This document shows, in pieces, positions 1 through 8,601 of a stretch of DNA of 64,000 nucleotides (positions within the stretch are counted from its first letter, which is position 1; the number at the start of each line of letters is the position of its first letter). A program made the translations under genes and the position numbers. Below the pieces are notes generated by a model. It saw nothing but the letters and a program-made list of their open reading frames with translations. It did not search any database and was not told where the DNA came from. The stretch spans positions 1-64,000 of the forward strand of contig NZ_JOIY01000011.1 in the NCBI RefSeq assembly GCF_000720185.1. The letters run 5' to 3'. This DNA is from Streptomyces sp. NRRL S-340. Lineage in GTDB: Bacteria > Actinomycetota > Actinomycetes > Streptomycetales > Streptomycetaceae.

Positions 1-649
1 GGCCGGCGGGGGGCGGTGCGGCGGGGGCGGCGGCCGGCGTCCGGGCCGCCACCCCGCCGGCCCGCGGTGCCGGGGGCGGGGTGCGGGCCGCCGACGGCGC
101 CGGGGGCGGCGCGGCGTGCCGGGGCTCGTCCACGGTGATGCCGAAGTCGGTGGCCAGGCCCTCCAGTCCGCTGCTGTAGCCCTGGCCGACGGCACGGAAC
201 TTCCAGGCGCCCTGGCGGCGGTAGAACTCGCCCAGCACGAAGGCGGTCTCGACACTCGCCCCGGTGCTGTCGAAGCGGGCGACCACGGTGTCCGCCGCGG
301 CGTCCCGCACCTCGATGTAGAGACCGGGCACCTGGCCGAACGTGCCGCCGTCCGCCGAGGCGGCCAGCACCACCCGGTCGATCGCCGACTCCACGCGCGC
401 GAGGTCGGCGACGAGCGTGTCGGTCGCCTGTCCCGCGAGGTCGCGCTTGCCCTCGTGGCGTACCGCGCCGGAGGTGTGGGCCGGCTGGTTGTAGAAGACG
501 AAGTCCCCGTCGGAGCGCACCTTTCCGTCCCCCGCCAGCAGCAGGGCGGAGGCGTCCACGTCGGGGACGCCGGGACCGGAACGCCGGCCCACCTCGACGC
601 GCAGGGCGGTGGTCGGCACCGGCGTGTTCGATCCCTTCGGCATGGACAT
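1..649 (-). CDS. TerD-family tellurium/stress resistance protein (C-terminus beyond window)
   Basis: The gene reads leftwards from an ATG at 649 ([12 protein letters not shown]) behind a GAGGGGG ribosome site about 6 nt upstream, and runs off the left edge after 216 codons. Residues 1-170 match the TerD beta-sandwich: an [17 protein letters not shown] segment followed by FVFYNQPAH, and later [20 protein letters not shown]. TerD proteins bind calcium and are linked to tellurite, stress and differentiation phenotypes; the substrate is unknown. From about residue 172 the sequence becomes a Pro/Ala-rich linker that reaches the edge, so a second domain probably follows (inference; tandem TerD proteins with such linkers are common in Streptomyces). 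Confidence 0.88.
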   Translation of the reverse strand, partial: MSMPKGSNTPVPTTALRVEVGRRSGPGVPDVDASALLLAGDGKVRSDGDFVFYNQPAHTSGAVRHEGKRDLAGQATDTLVADLARVESAIDRVVLAASADGGTFGQVPGLYIEVRDAAADTVVARFDSTGASVETAFVLGEFYRRQGAWKFRAVGQGYSSGLEGLATDFGITVDEPRHAAPPPAPSAARTPPPAPRAGGVAARTPAAAPAAPPPAG

Positions 650-940
650 GTGCGCCCCCTCACCTAGGCCGGGCCGATCTCCCCGATCCCGGCGCTGCGT
701 CGACTCGCTCCCCGCCCAACCTATGCCCGCGGGGCCGGACTCTCACGAGGAGCGGCACAACTCGCCCGGCCGGCCTCCCGTAACGCCCCAGAACCCTGCT
801 CCTTACACGATCCAAACCCCCCGCAGCGTCCCTTTTTGTCAATTTCGCTCGGATTGGGGATCCCACGTCACCGCCGACACGGAAAACAACCCTCTTATCG
901 GTCTCCCCAACCAGCACATCGTGGGCTTAACTTATGTGCC
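650..940. other. Divergent intergenic region
   Basis: This spacer lies between the TerD gene (minus) and the Pro/Gln-rich gene (plus) and must carry both promoters. It is less GC-rich than its surroundings from about 780 to 935, including a run of T near 833. I see no clear inverted repeat, RNA gene or open frame with coding character. Confidence 0.4.
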
Positions 941-1381
941 ATGACCTCCCCCCGCTCCACTTATGGTGGCGGCTACTACTCCGCCTCCTTCCCGGACACC
1001 CCGATCTACGACTCGCTCGTCGCCGAGCGGGGCACGCCGCAGATCGCCCCGATCCGGGTTCCCGCGCCGTACGACACGGGAAACCACGCGGGAAGCCACC
1101 TGCCCGCGCTTCCCTCGGCGCTGCCCGCCCTGCCGGCAGCCCCGTCCCAGCCCGGCTACGGCTACCCGCAGCCGCCGCAGCCCGCACCTGTGCAGCAGGC
1201 GCCCGCCGCCTACATCCCGCAGCAGGCCTCCGCCCCGCGCGGTTATCCCGGCCCGCAGCAGCAGCTTCCGCGCCCCATGACGAACGGCACGGGCTACGAG
1301 GCGATGCGTCCCGCGGCCCCGCGGCCCGGCGCGGCGCCGTACCAGGACCCGTACAACAACCAGCAGTACCGCGGCTACTGA
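941..1381 (+). CDS. Pro/Gln/Tyr-rich small protein (DUF6643-like)
   Basis: A 146-residue protein starting MTSPRSTYGGGYYSASFPD. The first 50 residues (PIYDSLVAERGTPQIAPIRVP region) look conserved and structured; the rest is a low-complexity Pro/Gln/Ala/Tyr tail with repeated QPAP and GYP motifs, ending NNQQYRGY. It has no signal peptide or membrane segment. It resembles the Streptomyces family annotated as DUF6643; function is unknown. The ATG at 941 was chosen because conservation begins there; there is no Shine-Dalgarno sequence in front, so it may be translated from a leaderless or near-leaderless mRNA. The upstream gene on the other strand is TerD. Confidence 0.72.
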   Translation: MTSPRSTYGGGYYSASFPDTPIYDSLVAERGTPQIAPIRVPAPYDTGNHAGSHLPALPSALPALPAAPSQPGYGYPQPPQPAPVQQAPAAYIPQQASAPRGYPGPQQQLPRPMTNGTGYEAMRPAAPRPGAAPYQDPYNNQQYRGY

Positions 1382-1427
1382 TCCTTCTGCCTCCCCGCCC
1401 GTCCGTGCCGCCTGGCAGGATGAGGTC

Positions 1428-2252
1428 ATGGGGAATGCGGAACTGCACTCGATACACATCCATCCGGTCAAGGCGTTCCGGCCCGTGGGGCTCGGGGAAG
1501 CCGTTGTGGAGCCCTGGGGGCTGGCCGGGGACCGGCGCTGGGTCCTGACCGACGACGGGGGAAAGGTCGTCACCCAGCGCCAGCAGCCGCACCTCGCGTC
1601 GGCCGTCGCCGAGTTGTCACCCGGCGGCGGCCTGCGTCTGTCCGCGCCCGGACTCGAGCCGTGCACCGTGCCCGTGCCGCGGCCGGGGGCCACCGTGACG
1701 GTGGACATCTTCGGCGAGAAGGTGGAGGCCGTCCCGGCCGGTGCCGCCGCCGACGCCTGGTGCAGCGCCCTCGTCGGAGCCGCGGTGCGCCTGGTGCACA
1801 TGGACGACCCCGCCACCCGCCGGCCCGTCGACCCGGACTTCGCGCGCCCCGGGGAGACCGTGAGCTTCGCCGACGGCTTCCCGCTGCTGATCACCTCGCT
1901 CTCCTCGCTCCGCTCGCTCAACTCGCTGATCGCACAGGGCGATCACGCCGACGAGGGCCCGGTGCCGATGGACCGGTTCCGCCCGAGCGTCGTGGTGAGC
2001 GGCACCGCCGCCTGGGCGGAGGACGACTGGCAGCGGATCGCGATCGGAGAGGTCACCTTCCGGGTCGCCAAGCCGTGCGGCCGGTGCGTGGTCACCACCA
2101 CCGACCAGACCACCGGTGAACGCGGCAGGGAACCCCTGCGCACCCTCGGCCGCCACCGCCGCTTCGGCGGCTCCCTGGTCTTCGGGCAGAACCTGGTGCC
2201 CGAGTCACGTGGCACCCTCCGCGTCGGCGACCCGCTCACGATCCTCGAGTGA
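1428..2252 (+). CDS. MOSC domain-containing protein
   Basis: A 274-residue protein with an N-terminal MOSC beta-barrel domain (residues 1-115; HSIHIHPVKAFRP near the start) and a C-terminal MOSC domain (about 120-270). It carries the conserved KPCGRCVVTTTD segment around residues 213-224, whose cysteine is the candidate sulfur carrier or molybdenum-cofactor contact, and a closing QNLVPESRGTLRVGD motif. MOSC proteins move sulfur to, or bind, molybdenum cofactor; mARC-type members reduce N-hydroxylated compounds. The start ATG follows an AGGATGAGG ribosome site. It lies 46 bp after the Pro/Gln-rich gene on the same strand. No molybdenum biosynthesis gene is nearby, so its substrate cannot be inferred. 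Confidence 0.9.
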   Translation: MGNAELHSIHIHPVKAFRPVGLGEAVVEPWGLAGDRRWVLTDDGGKVVTQRQQPHLASAVAELSPGGGLRLSAPGLEPCTVPVPRPGATVTVDIFGEKVEAVPAGAAADAWCSALVGAAVRLVHMDDPATRRPVDPDFARPGETVSFADGFPLLITSLSSLRSLNSLIAQGDHADEGPVPMDRFRPSVVVSGTAAWAEDDWQRIAIGEVTFRVAKPCGRCVVTTTDQTTGERGREPLRTLGRHRRFGGSLVFGQNLVPESRGTLRVGDPLTILE

Positions 2253-2418
2253 GATCCGCCCCTTCCCGGGAACCCGTGGCCGCGGCCCGCTCGTTGGGGA
2301 TTCGTGAGTGATTCATGAGAGTGGCCGGTCGGAGGTGATTTCCCTCTCTCTTCGACCGACTTCCCGGATGCACGGCTCCGCGGGGGGTTATCACGGAGCG
2401 GGAAGGGGGTGCGGGAGA

Positions 2419-3024
2419 GTGCGGGCAATCAGCGGACTCTGGCGCTGGCGGCACAATCCACTGCGGCGCACGACCGATCTGGTCGAGTCATGGATGGCGT
2501 TGGCCGCCCTGCTTCTGATCCTGGTCGCCGCCCCCGTCCTCGGTTCCCTCGTCGGTACGGCCACCCAGGACGCCCTCCAGCAGTCGGTGCGCGAGCAGCG
2601 GCACGCGCGGCATCCGGTCCCCGCCACCGTCGTACGGAGACTGACCGCGTCCGCACCGGTCGCCGACCCGGAGATCGCGACGGGCCGGGACGTCCGCAGC
2701 CGTGTCGTCGCCGACTGGACCGGACCGGACGGCGTCCACCGGCACGGCCCGGTCACCACCGATCTCGACAGCCCGCACCCCGGCGACCGCTTCACCCTGT
2801 GGACCGACGCACACGGACGGACCGTGCCCCGCCCCCTGGACACCACCACCGCCACCACGCACGCGGTGCTGGCCGGGCTCGGTACGGCCCTGGTGGCGGC
2901 GGCCCTGACCGAGGGGATACGCAGACTGGTCCTGTGGCGCCTGGTCCGCCGCAGGTACGCGCGCTGGGACCAGGCCTGGGACCGCGCCGGTCCGGACTGG
3001 GGCCGCACCGGCACCGGCAGCTGA
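2419..3024 (+). CDS. Rv1733c-family two-helix membrane protein (paralog 1)
   Basis: A 201-residue membrane protein with the signature RWRHNPLRRTTDLVESW near the N-terminus, a transmembrane helix at about residues 25-48, a periplasmic domain with a short beta-rich TVVRRLTA...VVADWTGPDG region, and a second helix at about 155-175. This is the layout of the actinobacterial family named after mycobacterial Rv1733c; its function is unknown. The GTG at 2419 was chosen because a GAAGGGGG ribosome site lies about 10 nt upstream and homologs begin with a short basic stretch before the RWRxNPLRR motif; an upstream in-frame ATG at 2368 has no ribosome site. A paralog lies at 21007-21585. Confidence 0.82.
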   Translation: MRAISGLWRWRHNPLRRTTDLVESWMALAALLLILVAAPVLGSLVGTATQDALQQSVREQRHARHPVPATVVRRLTASAPVADPEIATGRDVRSRVVADWTGPDGVHRHGPVTTDLDSPHPGDRFTLWTDAHGRTVPRPLDTTTATTHAVLAGLGTALVAAALTEGIRRLVLWRLVRRRYARWDQAWDRAGPDWGRTGTGS

Positions 3025-3238
3025 CGCCCTCCCGGCTCCGGCTGCCGCCGGCCTTCCCGCTCCGGTCAACCGACCCTCCACGCACGCGCTACGGTGGACC
3101 GGCCGACGCGTTCGGCACCCTCCGCGCGCGTGCGCGCGGCGGCCCGAAGGGCTGAGCACGGCCCCGGTCCCGGCACCGGTGCGGCGCCCCGAAGGTGAAC
3201 GAGCCATCAGTACGACGAGGTGGGGGCACGGCAACACC

Positions 3239-5686
3239 ATGGCACAGGGCACGGTCCAGGTGACGCACACCGGCACATCACGGTGGCGGCGCCGCACGGG
3301 TGAGTACGCATCGCTGGCCGCCGCCCTGGAGGCCGCGGCGGACGGTGACGTCCTCACCGTCGCCGCGGGCACCTACCGCGAGAACCTCGTCGTCCAGCGC
3401 GCGGTGACCCTGCGCGGTCCCGAGGGATCCCCCGGCGCGGTGCGCATCGCCCCCGTGGACGGGGTGCCGCTGACCGTGCGCGCCTCGGCGGTGGTGCAGG
3501 ACCTGCACGTGGAGGGCCAGGACACCACCGCGCCCGCGCTGCTGGTGGAGGAGGGCACACCGGAGCTGAAGGACGTGCGGATCGTGACGCGGTCGGCGTC
3601 CGGCATCGAGGTGCGCGGCGGGGCCCGCCCCACCGTGCGGCGCTGCACGGTGGACAATCCGGCCGGCGCCGGCATCGCCGTGCTCGGCTCGGGCGGCGGG
3701 GTGTTCGAGGAGTGCGAGATCCTGGCCGCCGGGCAGTCCGGCGTGTCGGTCCGGGACGCCGCCCACCCGCGTCTCGAACGCTGCCGGATCCACCACACCT
3801 CGGGCCCGGGCATCACCGTGACCGGGGACAACTCCGCCCTGGAGGCCGTCGGCTGCGAGGTCTACGAGGTCCGCGGCAGCGGTGTGCAGGTGACCGGGCG
3901 GGCCACCGCGCACCTCACCGACTGCGAGGTGCACCGCACCACCGCGGACGGCGTCACCCTCGACACGGACGCCGTGCTCACCCTCGCCGACTGCCGGCTC
4001 CACGACATCCCGGAGAACGCGGTGGACCTGCGTTCGCGTTCCGTGCTGACGCTGACGCGGACCACGGTGCGCCGGTTCGGGCGCAACGGCCTGTCGGTGT
4101 GGGACCCGGGCACCCGGGTGGACGCCAACCAGTGCGAGATCTCCGACAGCACCGGCGACTACCCGGCCGTGTGGATCAGTGACGGCGCGACCGCGGTCCT
4201 CGACTCCTGCCGGGTGCACGACGTGCCGGACGCCCTGTTCGTCCTGGACCGCGGCTCCCGCGCGGACGTCGTCGACAGCGACCTGTCCCAGGTGCGCAAC
4301 ACGGCCGTGTCGGTGAGCGACGGCGCCACGGCACAGCTCGACGACTGCCGGATCAAGGAAGCGGCCACGGGGGCGTGGTTCCGTGACCACGGCAGCGGCG
4401 GCACGCTCGCCAACTGCACGGTGGACGCCACCCAGACCGGTGTGATCGTCACCAAGGGCGCCGACCCGACCATCGAGCGCTGCACCGTCGTCTCCCCCGC
4501 CGAGGCCGGTTTCTACGTCTCGGCCGGTGGCCGCGGCAGCTTCCTGGGCTGCCGGGTCACCGGCAGCGGGGGCTACGGCTTCCATGTGATCGACGGCTGC
4601 CGTACCACGCTGAAGAAGTGCCGTACGGAGCGGTGTGCCCGCGGCGGGTACGAGTTCGCGGACGCCGGCCAGGACGCGGCGCCCGGGTCGGGACCGGTCG
4701 TCGAGGACTGCGCGAGCGACGAGAGCGGCGGCGTGCGCCCGCCCGCCGCCCGGGAGACGGCCGTGCAGACGGTGCAGCCGTCGCCCGGTGCGCCCGGTCT
4801 GCTGGGGGCGGTCCCGGGGCAGCGCGGCACCGCGCAGGAGCCGCCCGCGCCCGCGGTTCAGGAGGAGCGGCCCGCGCGCACCGCGAAGGACGTGCTGGGC
4901 GAACTCGACGCCCTGGTCGGCCTGGAGAGCGTCAAGCGCGAGGTGCGGGCCCTCACCGACATGATCGAGGTGGGCCGGCGCCGGCAGCAGGCCGGGCTCA
5001 AGGCCGCCTCCGTCAAGCGCCACCTGGTCTTCACCGGCTCCCCCGGCACCGGCAAGACGACGGTCGCCCGCCTGTACGGCGAGATCCTCGCCTCCCTCGG
5101 GGTCCTGGACAAGGGCCATCTCGTCGAGGTGTCCCGCGTCGACCTGGTCGGGGAGCACATCGGCTCCACCGCGATCCGCACCCAGGAGGCGTTCGAACGG
5201 GCGCGCGGTGGTGTGCTGTTCATCGACGAGGCGTACGCGCTCTCCCCCGAGGACGCCGGGCGCGACTTCGGCAAGGAGGCCATCGACACGCTGGTGAAGC
5301 TGATGGAGGACCACCGCGACGCGGTCGTGGTGATCGTCGCCGGCTACACGGCCGAGATGGAGCGGTTCCTGTCCGTCAACCCCGGCGTGGCCTCGCGCTT
5401 CTCGCGCACCATCACCTTCAGCGACTACGGTCCCGAGGAACTGCTGCGGATCGTCGGGCAGCAGGCCGAGGAGCACGAGTACCGGCTGGCGCCGGGCACG
5501 CCGGACGCGCTGCTGAAGTACTTCACGGCGCTTCCCCGGGGCGCCGCGTTCGGCAACGGCCGCACGGCGCGGCAGACGTTCGAGGCGATGGTGGAGCGGC
5601 ACGCGAGCAGGGTCGCCCAGCTCGCCGACCCCGACACCGACGATCTGACCCTGCTCTACTCCGAGGATCTGCCCGAGCTGCCCTGA
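3239..5686 (+). CDS. Right-handed beta-helix repeat protein fused to a CbxX/EccA-type AAA+ ATPase
   Basis: An 815-residue fusion. Residues 35-490 are repeated beta-helix coils, with the recurrent pattern of a Cys or Val ending each turn (DCEVHRTTADGVTLD, DCRLHDIPENAVDLR) as in pectate-lyase and NosD-like folds. A Pro/Ala-rich linker (about 490-560) leads to an AAA+ module: Walker A GSPGTGKTT near residue 600, Walker B VLFIDEAY near 660, and an arginine-finger region NPGVASRFSRTITF near 720. The ATPase belongs to the CbxX/CfqX group, which includes rubisco activases and the type VII secretion ATPase EccA. There is no signal peptide, so it is probably cytoplasmic. The ATG has a GAGGTGGGGG ribosome site. 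The last 31 bp overlap the convergent hydrolase gene. Its target is unknown. Confidence 0.87.
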   Translation: MAQGTVQVTHTGTSRWRRRTGEYASLAAALEAAADGDVLTVAAGTYRENLVVQRAVTLRGPEGSPGAVRIAPVDGVPLTVRASAVVQDLHVEGQDTTAPALLVEEGTPELKDVRIVTRSASGIEVRGGARPTVRRCTVDNPAGAGIAVLGSGGGVFEECEILAAGQSGVSVRDAAHPRLERCRIHHTSGPGITVTGDNSALEAVGCEVYEVRGSGVQVTGRATAHLTDCEVHRTTADGVTLDTDAVLTLADCRLHDIPENAVDLRSRSVLTLTRTTVRRFGRNGLSVWDPGTRVDANQCEISDSTGDYPAVWISDGATAVLDSCRVHDVPDALFVLDRGSRADVVDSDLSQVRNTAVSVSDGATAQLDDCRIKEAATGAWFRDHGSGGTLANCTVDATQTGVIVTKGADPTIERCTVVSPAEAGFYVSAGGRGSFLGCRVTGSGGYGFHVIDGCRTTLKKCRTERCARGGYEFADAGQDAAPGSGPVVEDCASDESGGVRPPAARETAVQTVQPSPGAPGLLGAVPGQRGTAQEPPAPAVQEERPARTAKDVLGELDALVGLESVKREVRALTDMIEVGRRRQQAGLKAASVKRHLVFTGSPGTGKTTVARLYGEILASLGVLDKGHLVEVSRVDLVGEHIGSTAIRTQEAFERARGGVLFIDEAYALSPEDAGRDFGKEAIDTLVKLMEDHRDAVVVIVAGYTAEMERFLSVNPGVASRFSRTITFSDYGPEELLRIVGQQAEEHEYRLAPGTPDALLKYFTALPRGAAFGNGRTARQTFEAMVERHASRVAQLADPDTDDLTLLYSEDLPELP

Positions 5687-8301
5687 ACCCCGGTGCCTCC
5701 TGGTGGCCGCGCGCCCGGTCGCGGGCCGGCGGCCGGGGAGGGGGGCGAGTCCGCCTCGCGGCGCGGTGCGGGCACTTCCGGGTGCAGCCGGGCCAGCAGC
5801 TCGCGTCGTTCCTCGGCGAAGGCCGGATCGGCCTGGTAGTCGGAGTGGCCGAGGACCGGTGCGGGCAGCGGGTGCTGTGCGGTACGGCCGTAGGCGAGCG
5901 GGTCCTTCAGCGGGGCGCGGTCGACCTCCGGGCACTCGGCCCCCGGGCCGCCGTCGCGGGGCAGGCGGACGGGGCCGCCGATGGGGTCGGTGAGCCGGTA
6001 CAGGTTGCGCCAGCAGACCACGTCGCGGTGCAGCCCGGTGAGGGCACCCGGTCCGAAGTGGGCCGGGAACCAGCGGCCGTACAGGCGGGTCAGCGGGGAG
6101 CCGTAGGTGAGCAGCGCGACCCGGCGGCGGACCTCCGGGGTGAGCTGCCAGGCCGCGGCGGCGGCCAGCACGCTGCCCTGCGAGTGCCCGGACAGGACGA
6201 GACGGCCACCGGTGGCCCGGGTCCAGGTGGCCATCCGCCAGGTGAGGTCGGGCACCGCGCGTTCCGCATAGCACGGCGGGGCGAAGGGGTGCGCGGCGCG
6301 CGGCCAGAAGGTGCCGACGTCCCAGAGGATGCCGATGGTGCGCCGGGCGGAGGCGTCCTTGTAGGCGCGCCGGCCCCAGGTGACGAACGCTATGAACCCG
6401 AGTCCGACGAGCCAGGAGCCCAGTGCCTGCGCGGTCTGGGCGGCGCCCTGGACGGCCGGGTGGACCTCGCCGGCGGCCTGGGCCGGGGTCCGGCCGGTGC
6501 CGAGGGCCCCGACGAGCGCGACGGTGCCCAGCAGGAGGGTGGCGGCGGAGACGACGCCGACGACCAGCGGCGCGTCGTCGGTGAGGGTGGCCGTCGCCCG
6601 GATGCGGGCGATCGTGCGGGTGCGCTCGCGGTCGGCCGGCTCGCCCGGGAAGTCCCGTCGCACCGTGGCGCGCTCGGCGCGGGCCAGCCGCCAGGTGCGG
6701 CCGGCGAGCCGCCCGCACAGCACCAGCAGCAACAGGAGCAGCGGGGGAATGACGGACGCCTGCCAGGTGAGCAGGACCGGCGGTCCCTGGATCCAGCCGC
6801 CGGTGCCGTCCAGCCAGTCGGCCACGCGCTGGGCGACGCCGCCGGACATGACTCCGCCGAGCGCGCAGGACAGCATGGCGACCGCCGGTCCGCCCTGGCC
6901 GCGCAGCGCGGCCCGCCGGCCGCCGGCGGCGTGCGGCGTGCCCGGGCGGCGGTCGGCGGACCGGCCGCGGTGCAGCACTCCCGCGGTGACGGCGAGGGCG
7001 ACGACCAGGGCGCCCTGTACCAGGGAGATGGCGCCGAAGGCGGCGTCGCCCTGCAGCCGGCCCGCGGACGTCCAGTCGGGGCGCGACCAGCCGCCGTAGA
7101 CCAGGGCGAGGGCGAGCAGCAGGAGCGCGCCGAGCGGCAGCCACCGTACGAGGCGGCGGTCCAGGTGCCGGTCGAGGCGGTGCTCGCTGCGGCCCCGGCG
7201 GCAGACCACGGCCACCACTAGGACGGCCGTGCCGGCGAGGGCGGCGTGCAGCAGCCAGCCCAGGGCGTCCAGGGCCGCGGGACCGCCCGGCCGCCGGTCG
7301 AAGCGCGCGGCCGGGACGGCGACCGCCGCGGCGACGGTCAGCAGTCCGGCGGCGGTGTGCGCACCGCGCAGCCGGGCCACCAGGCGCCTGCCGTACCAGA
7401 AGCCGGGCCGGGCCAGGGAGCCGCCGCCCGGTTCCTCCTCGGGTTCGGGTCCCGGGGACAGCGGCTGCTGGGACTCGTAGGCGCTCCAGGTGCGGTGGGA
7501 GAGGTGGCACAGCAGGCCGGTGAGGGCGGCGGGCACCAGCGCGGCGAGGCCGAGCCGGCGGCCGGGCTGGCTCCACCAGCCGCCCGTGGCGGGCGACAGG
7601 AAGGCCAGCCAGGAGTGGCGTGCGGTGCAGACGGGTGTGCCCGCGCACTGCCAGGCGGCCAGGTCGAGGGCGACCTCGCAAGCGGCGGCGACGAGCAGCA
7701 CGGTGAGGGTCAGTCCGGCCAGCCGGACCAGCAGACCGTACAGGCGTACGGTGCGCGGGCGGCCGTGGGCCTCGGGGCGCATCCAGTGGGCGAGGTTGAC
7801 GACCATGAACGGCAGCAGCAACAGCCACAGGGCCCGGCTGCCGTCGCCGGAGGTGAGGTTGCACCAGACGTACGCCTCGGGCACCGGCCGGCCGGGGTCC
7901 CGTCCCGCCCGGGTCTCGGCGTCGGCGTCGGCGGCCCGGCGGTAGACCGCCGCGGTGTCGTCGCCGGTGACCCGTACCGTCCGCTCGTCGTCGAGCATCT
8001 TCTCGGGTGTGGTGCCGCCGACGCCGTGCACGAGGAGTTCCAGCGCGGGCGGGGCCGGCCCCGACGGCGCGCCGGGGCTCCCGGCCGGACGCGCCCCGTC
8101 CGGCCCGCCCGGCGCACCGGGTCCGCCGGCCCCGGCAGAAGCACCGGGTCCGTCAGGCCCGTCGGCTCCGTCGGCGCCACACGGTCCGTCAGACTCGTCA
8201 GGTGTGTCAGGCCCGTAAGAGCCACCGGGTCCGTCAGACCTTTCCGGTCCGTCCGGTCCGTCCGGTCCGTTCGCCGTCGGGTGTCCTCGTGTCTGTGCCA
8301 C
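5656..8301 (-). CDS. Large multi-pass membrane protein with alpha/beta-hydrolase (lipase-like) domain and collagen-like leader
   Basis: An 881-residue protein. Residues 1-85 are a Gly-Pro-Asp-rich, collagen-like leader (repeated GPDG units). Then comes an ELLVHGVGGTTPEKML strand typical of the start of an alpha/beta-hydrolase core, followed by about eight to ten hydrophobic helices, and late in the protein the nucleophile elbow GHSQG (Ser near residue 705) followed by LLTYGSPLTRLYGRWFP, where the YGSP strand is also lipase-like. A late GHSDY may give the catalytic histidine. It is probably a membrane-anchored lipase or esterase; the substrate is unknown. The GTG at 8301 was chosen for its GGGGGAA ribosome site 8 nt upstream; no in-frame ATG lies near the leader. 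The 3' end overlaps the beta-helix/AAA gene tail-to-tail. Confidence 0.75.
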   Translation of the reverse strand: MAQTRGHPTANGPDGPDGPERSDGPGGSYGPDTPDESDGPCGADGADGPDGPGASAGAGGPGAPGGPDGARPAGSPGAPSGPAPPALELLVHGVGGTTPEKMLDDERTVRVTGDDTAAVYRRAADADAETRAGRDPGRPVPEAYVWCNLTSGDGSRALWLLLLPFMVVNLAHWMRPEAHGRPRTVRLYGLLVRLAGLTLTVLLVAAACEVALDLAAWQCAGTPVCTARHSWLAFLSPATGGWWSQPGRRLGLAALVPAALTGLLCHLSHRTWSAYESQQPLSPGPEPEEEPGGGSLARPGFWYGRRLVARLRGAHTAAGLLTVAAAVAVPAARFDRRPGGPAALDALGWLLHAALAGTAVLVVAVVCRRGRSEHRLDRHLDRRLVRWLPLGALLLLALALVYGGWSRPDWTSAGRLQGDAAFGAISLVQGALVVALAVTAGVLHRGRSADRRPGTPHAAGGRRAALRGQGGPAVAMLSCALGGVMSGGVAQRVADWLDGTGGWIQGPPVLLTWQASVIPPLLLLLLVLCGRLAGRTWRLARAERATVRRDFPGEPADRERTRTIARIRATATLTDDAPLVVGVVSAATLLLGTVALVGALGTGRTPAQAAGEVHPAVQGAAQTAQALGSWLVGLGFIAFVTWGRRAYKDASARRTIGILWDVGTFWPRAAHPFAPPCYAERAVPDLTWRMATWTRATGGRLVLSGHSQGSVLAAAAAWQLTPEVRRRVALLTYGSPLTRLYGRWFPAHFGPGALTGLHRDVVCWRNLYRLTDPIGGPVRLPRDGGPGAECPEVDRAPLKDPLAYGRTAQHPLPAPVLGHSDYQADPAFAEERRELLARLHPEVPAPRREADSPPSPAAGPRPGARPPGGTGVQGSSGRSSE

Positions 8302-8601
8302 TGCCGCACTTCCCCCGGATCGCGCCGTCGTCCTTGCCGGTGCGCGACCAGGATCTCCGCCGGCGGCCCGCCGCACAGCCCCTGTCACGCAATCTCCCCG
8401 ATCCGGGTGACATCGGGGTGAGGGGGCGTGCGGCGCGGCGCCTGTTTCTGGCATGAGCGCGTCGGGGCGGGCGATGGCGCTGCCGCGGGCGACCCGTGAA
8501 AGGATGGGGCGCCCGCGCACCGGGGCTTTCCGGACCTCCTCGCCGGACCCGCTGCGCAGGCGCGGGTCGGACGGCTTGAGGCGAAAGGAACCGGAGCACA
8601 C
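8302..8601. other. Divergent intergenic region
   Basis: Three hundred bases between the membrane hydrolase (minus) and the DeoR regulator (plus). It should hold both promoters. A short inverted repeat (CCCCGAT / ATCGGGG) lies at about 8396-8420. No open frame with coding character and no RNA gene were recognised. Confidence 0.35.

Noticed and set aside
4618..7221. A long plus-strand open frame (about 860 codons) overlapping the AAA domain and the hydrolase
   Set aside because: The AAA module is read in another frame with conserved Walker motifs, and this frame shows only compositional bias.
3278..7864. A very long open frame on the minus strand (about 1,500 codons) across the beta-helix and hydrolase genes
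   Set aside because: It is antisense to the beta-helix/AAA+ gene and out of frame with the hydrolase gene. It is rich in Arg/Ala/Pro/Gly as random high-GC frames are, and has no domain.
8231..8270. Tandem TCCGGTCCG units as a possible CRISPR or regulatory array
   Set aside because: They are simple in-frame codons for Gly-Pro repeats of the hydrolase leader, without spacers.
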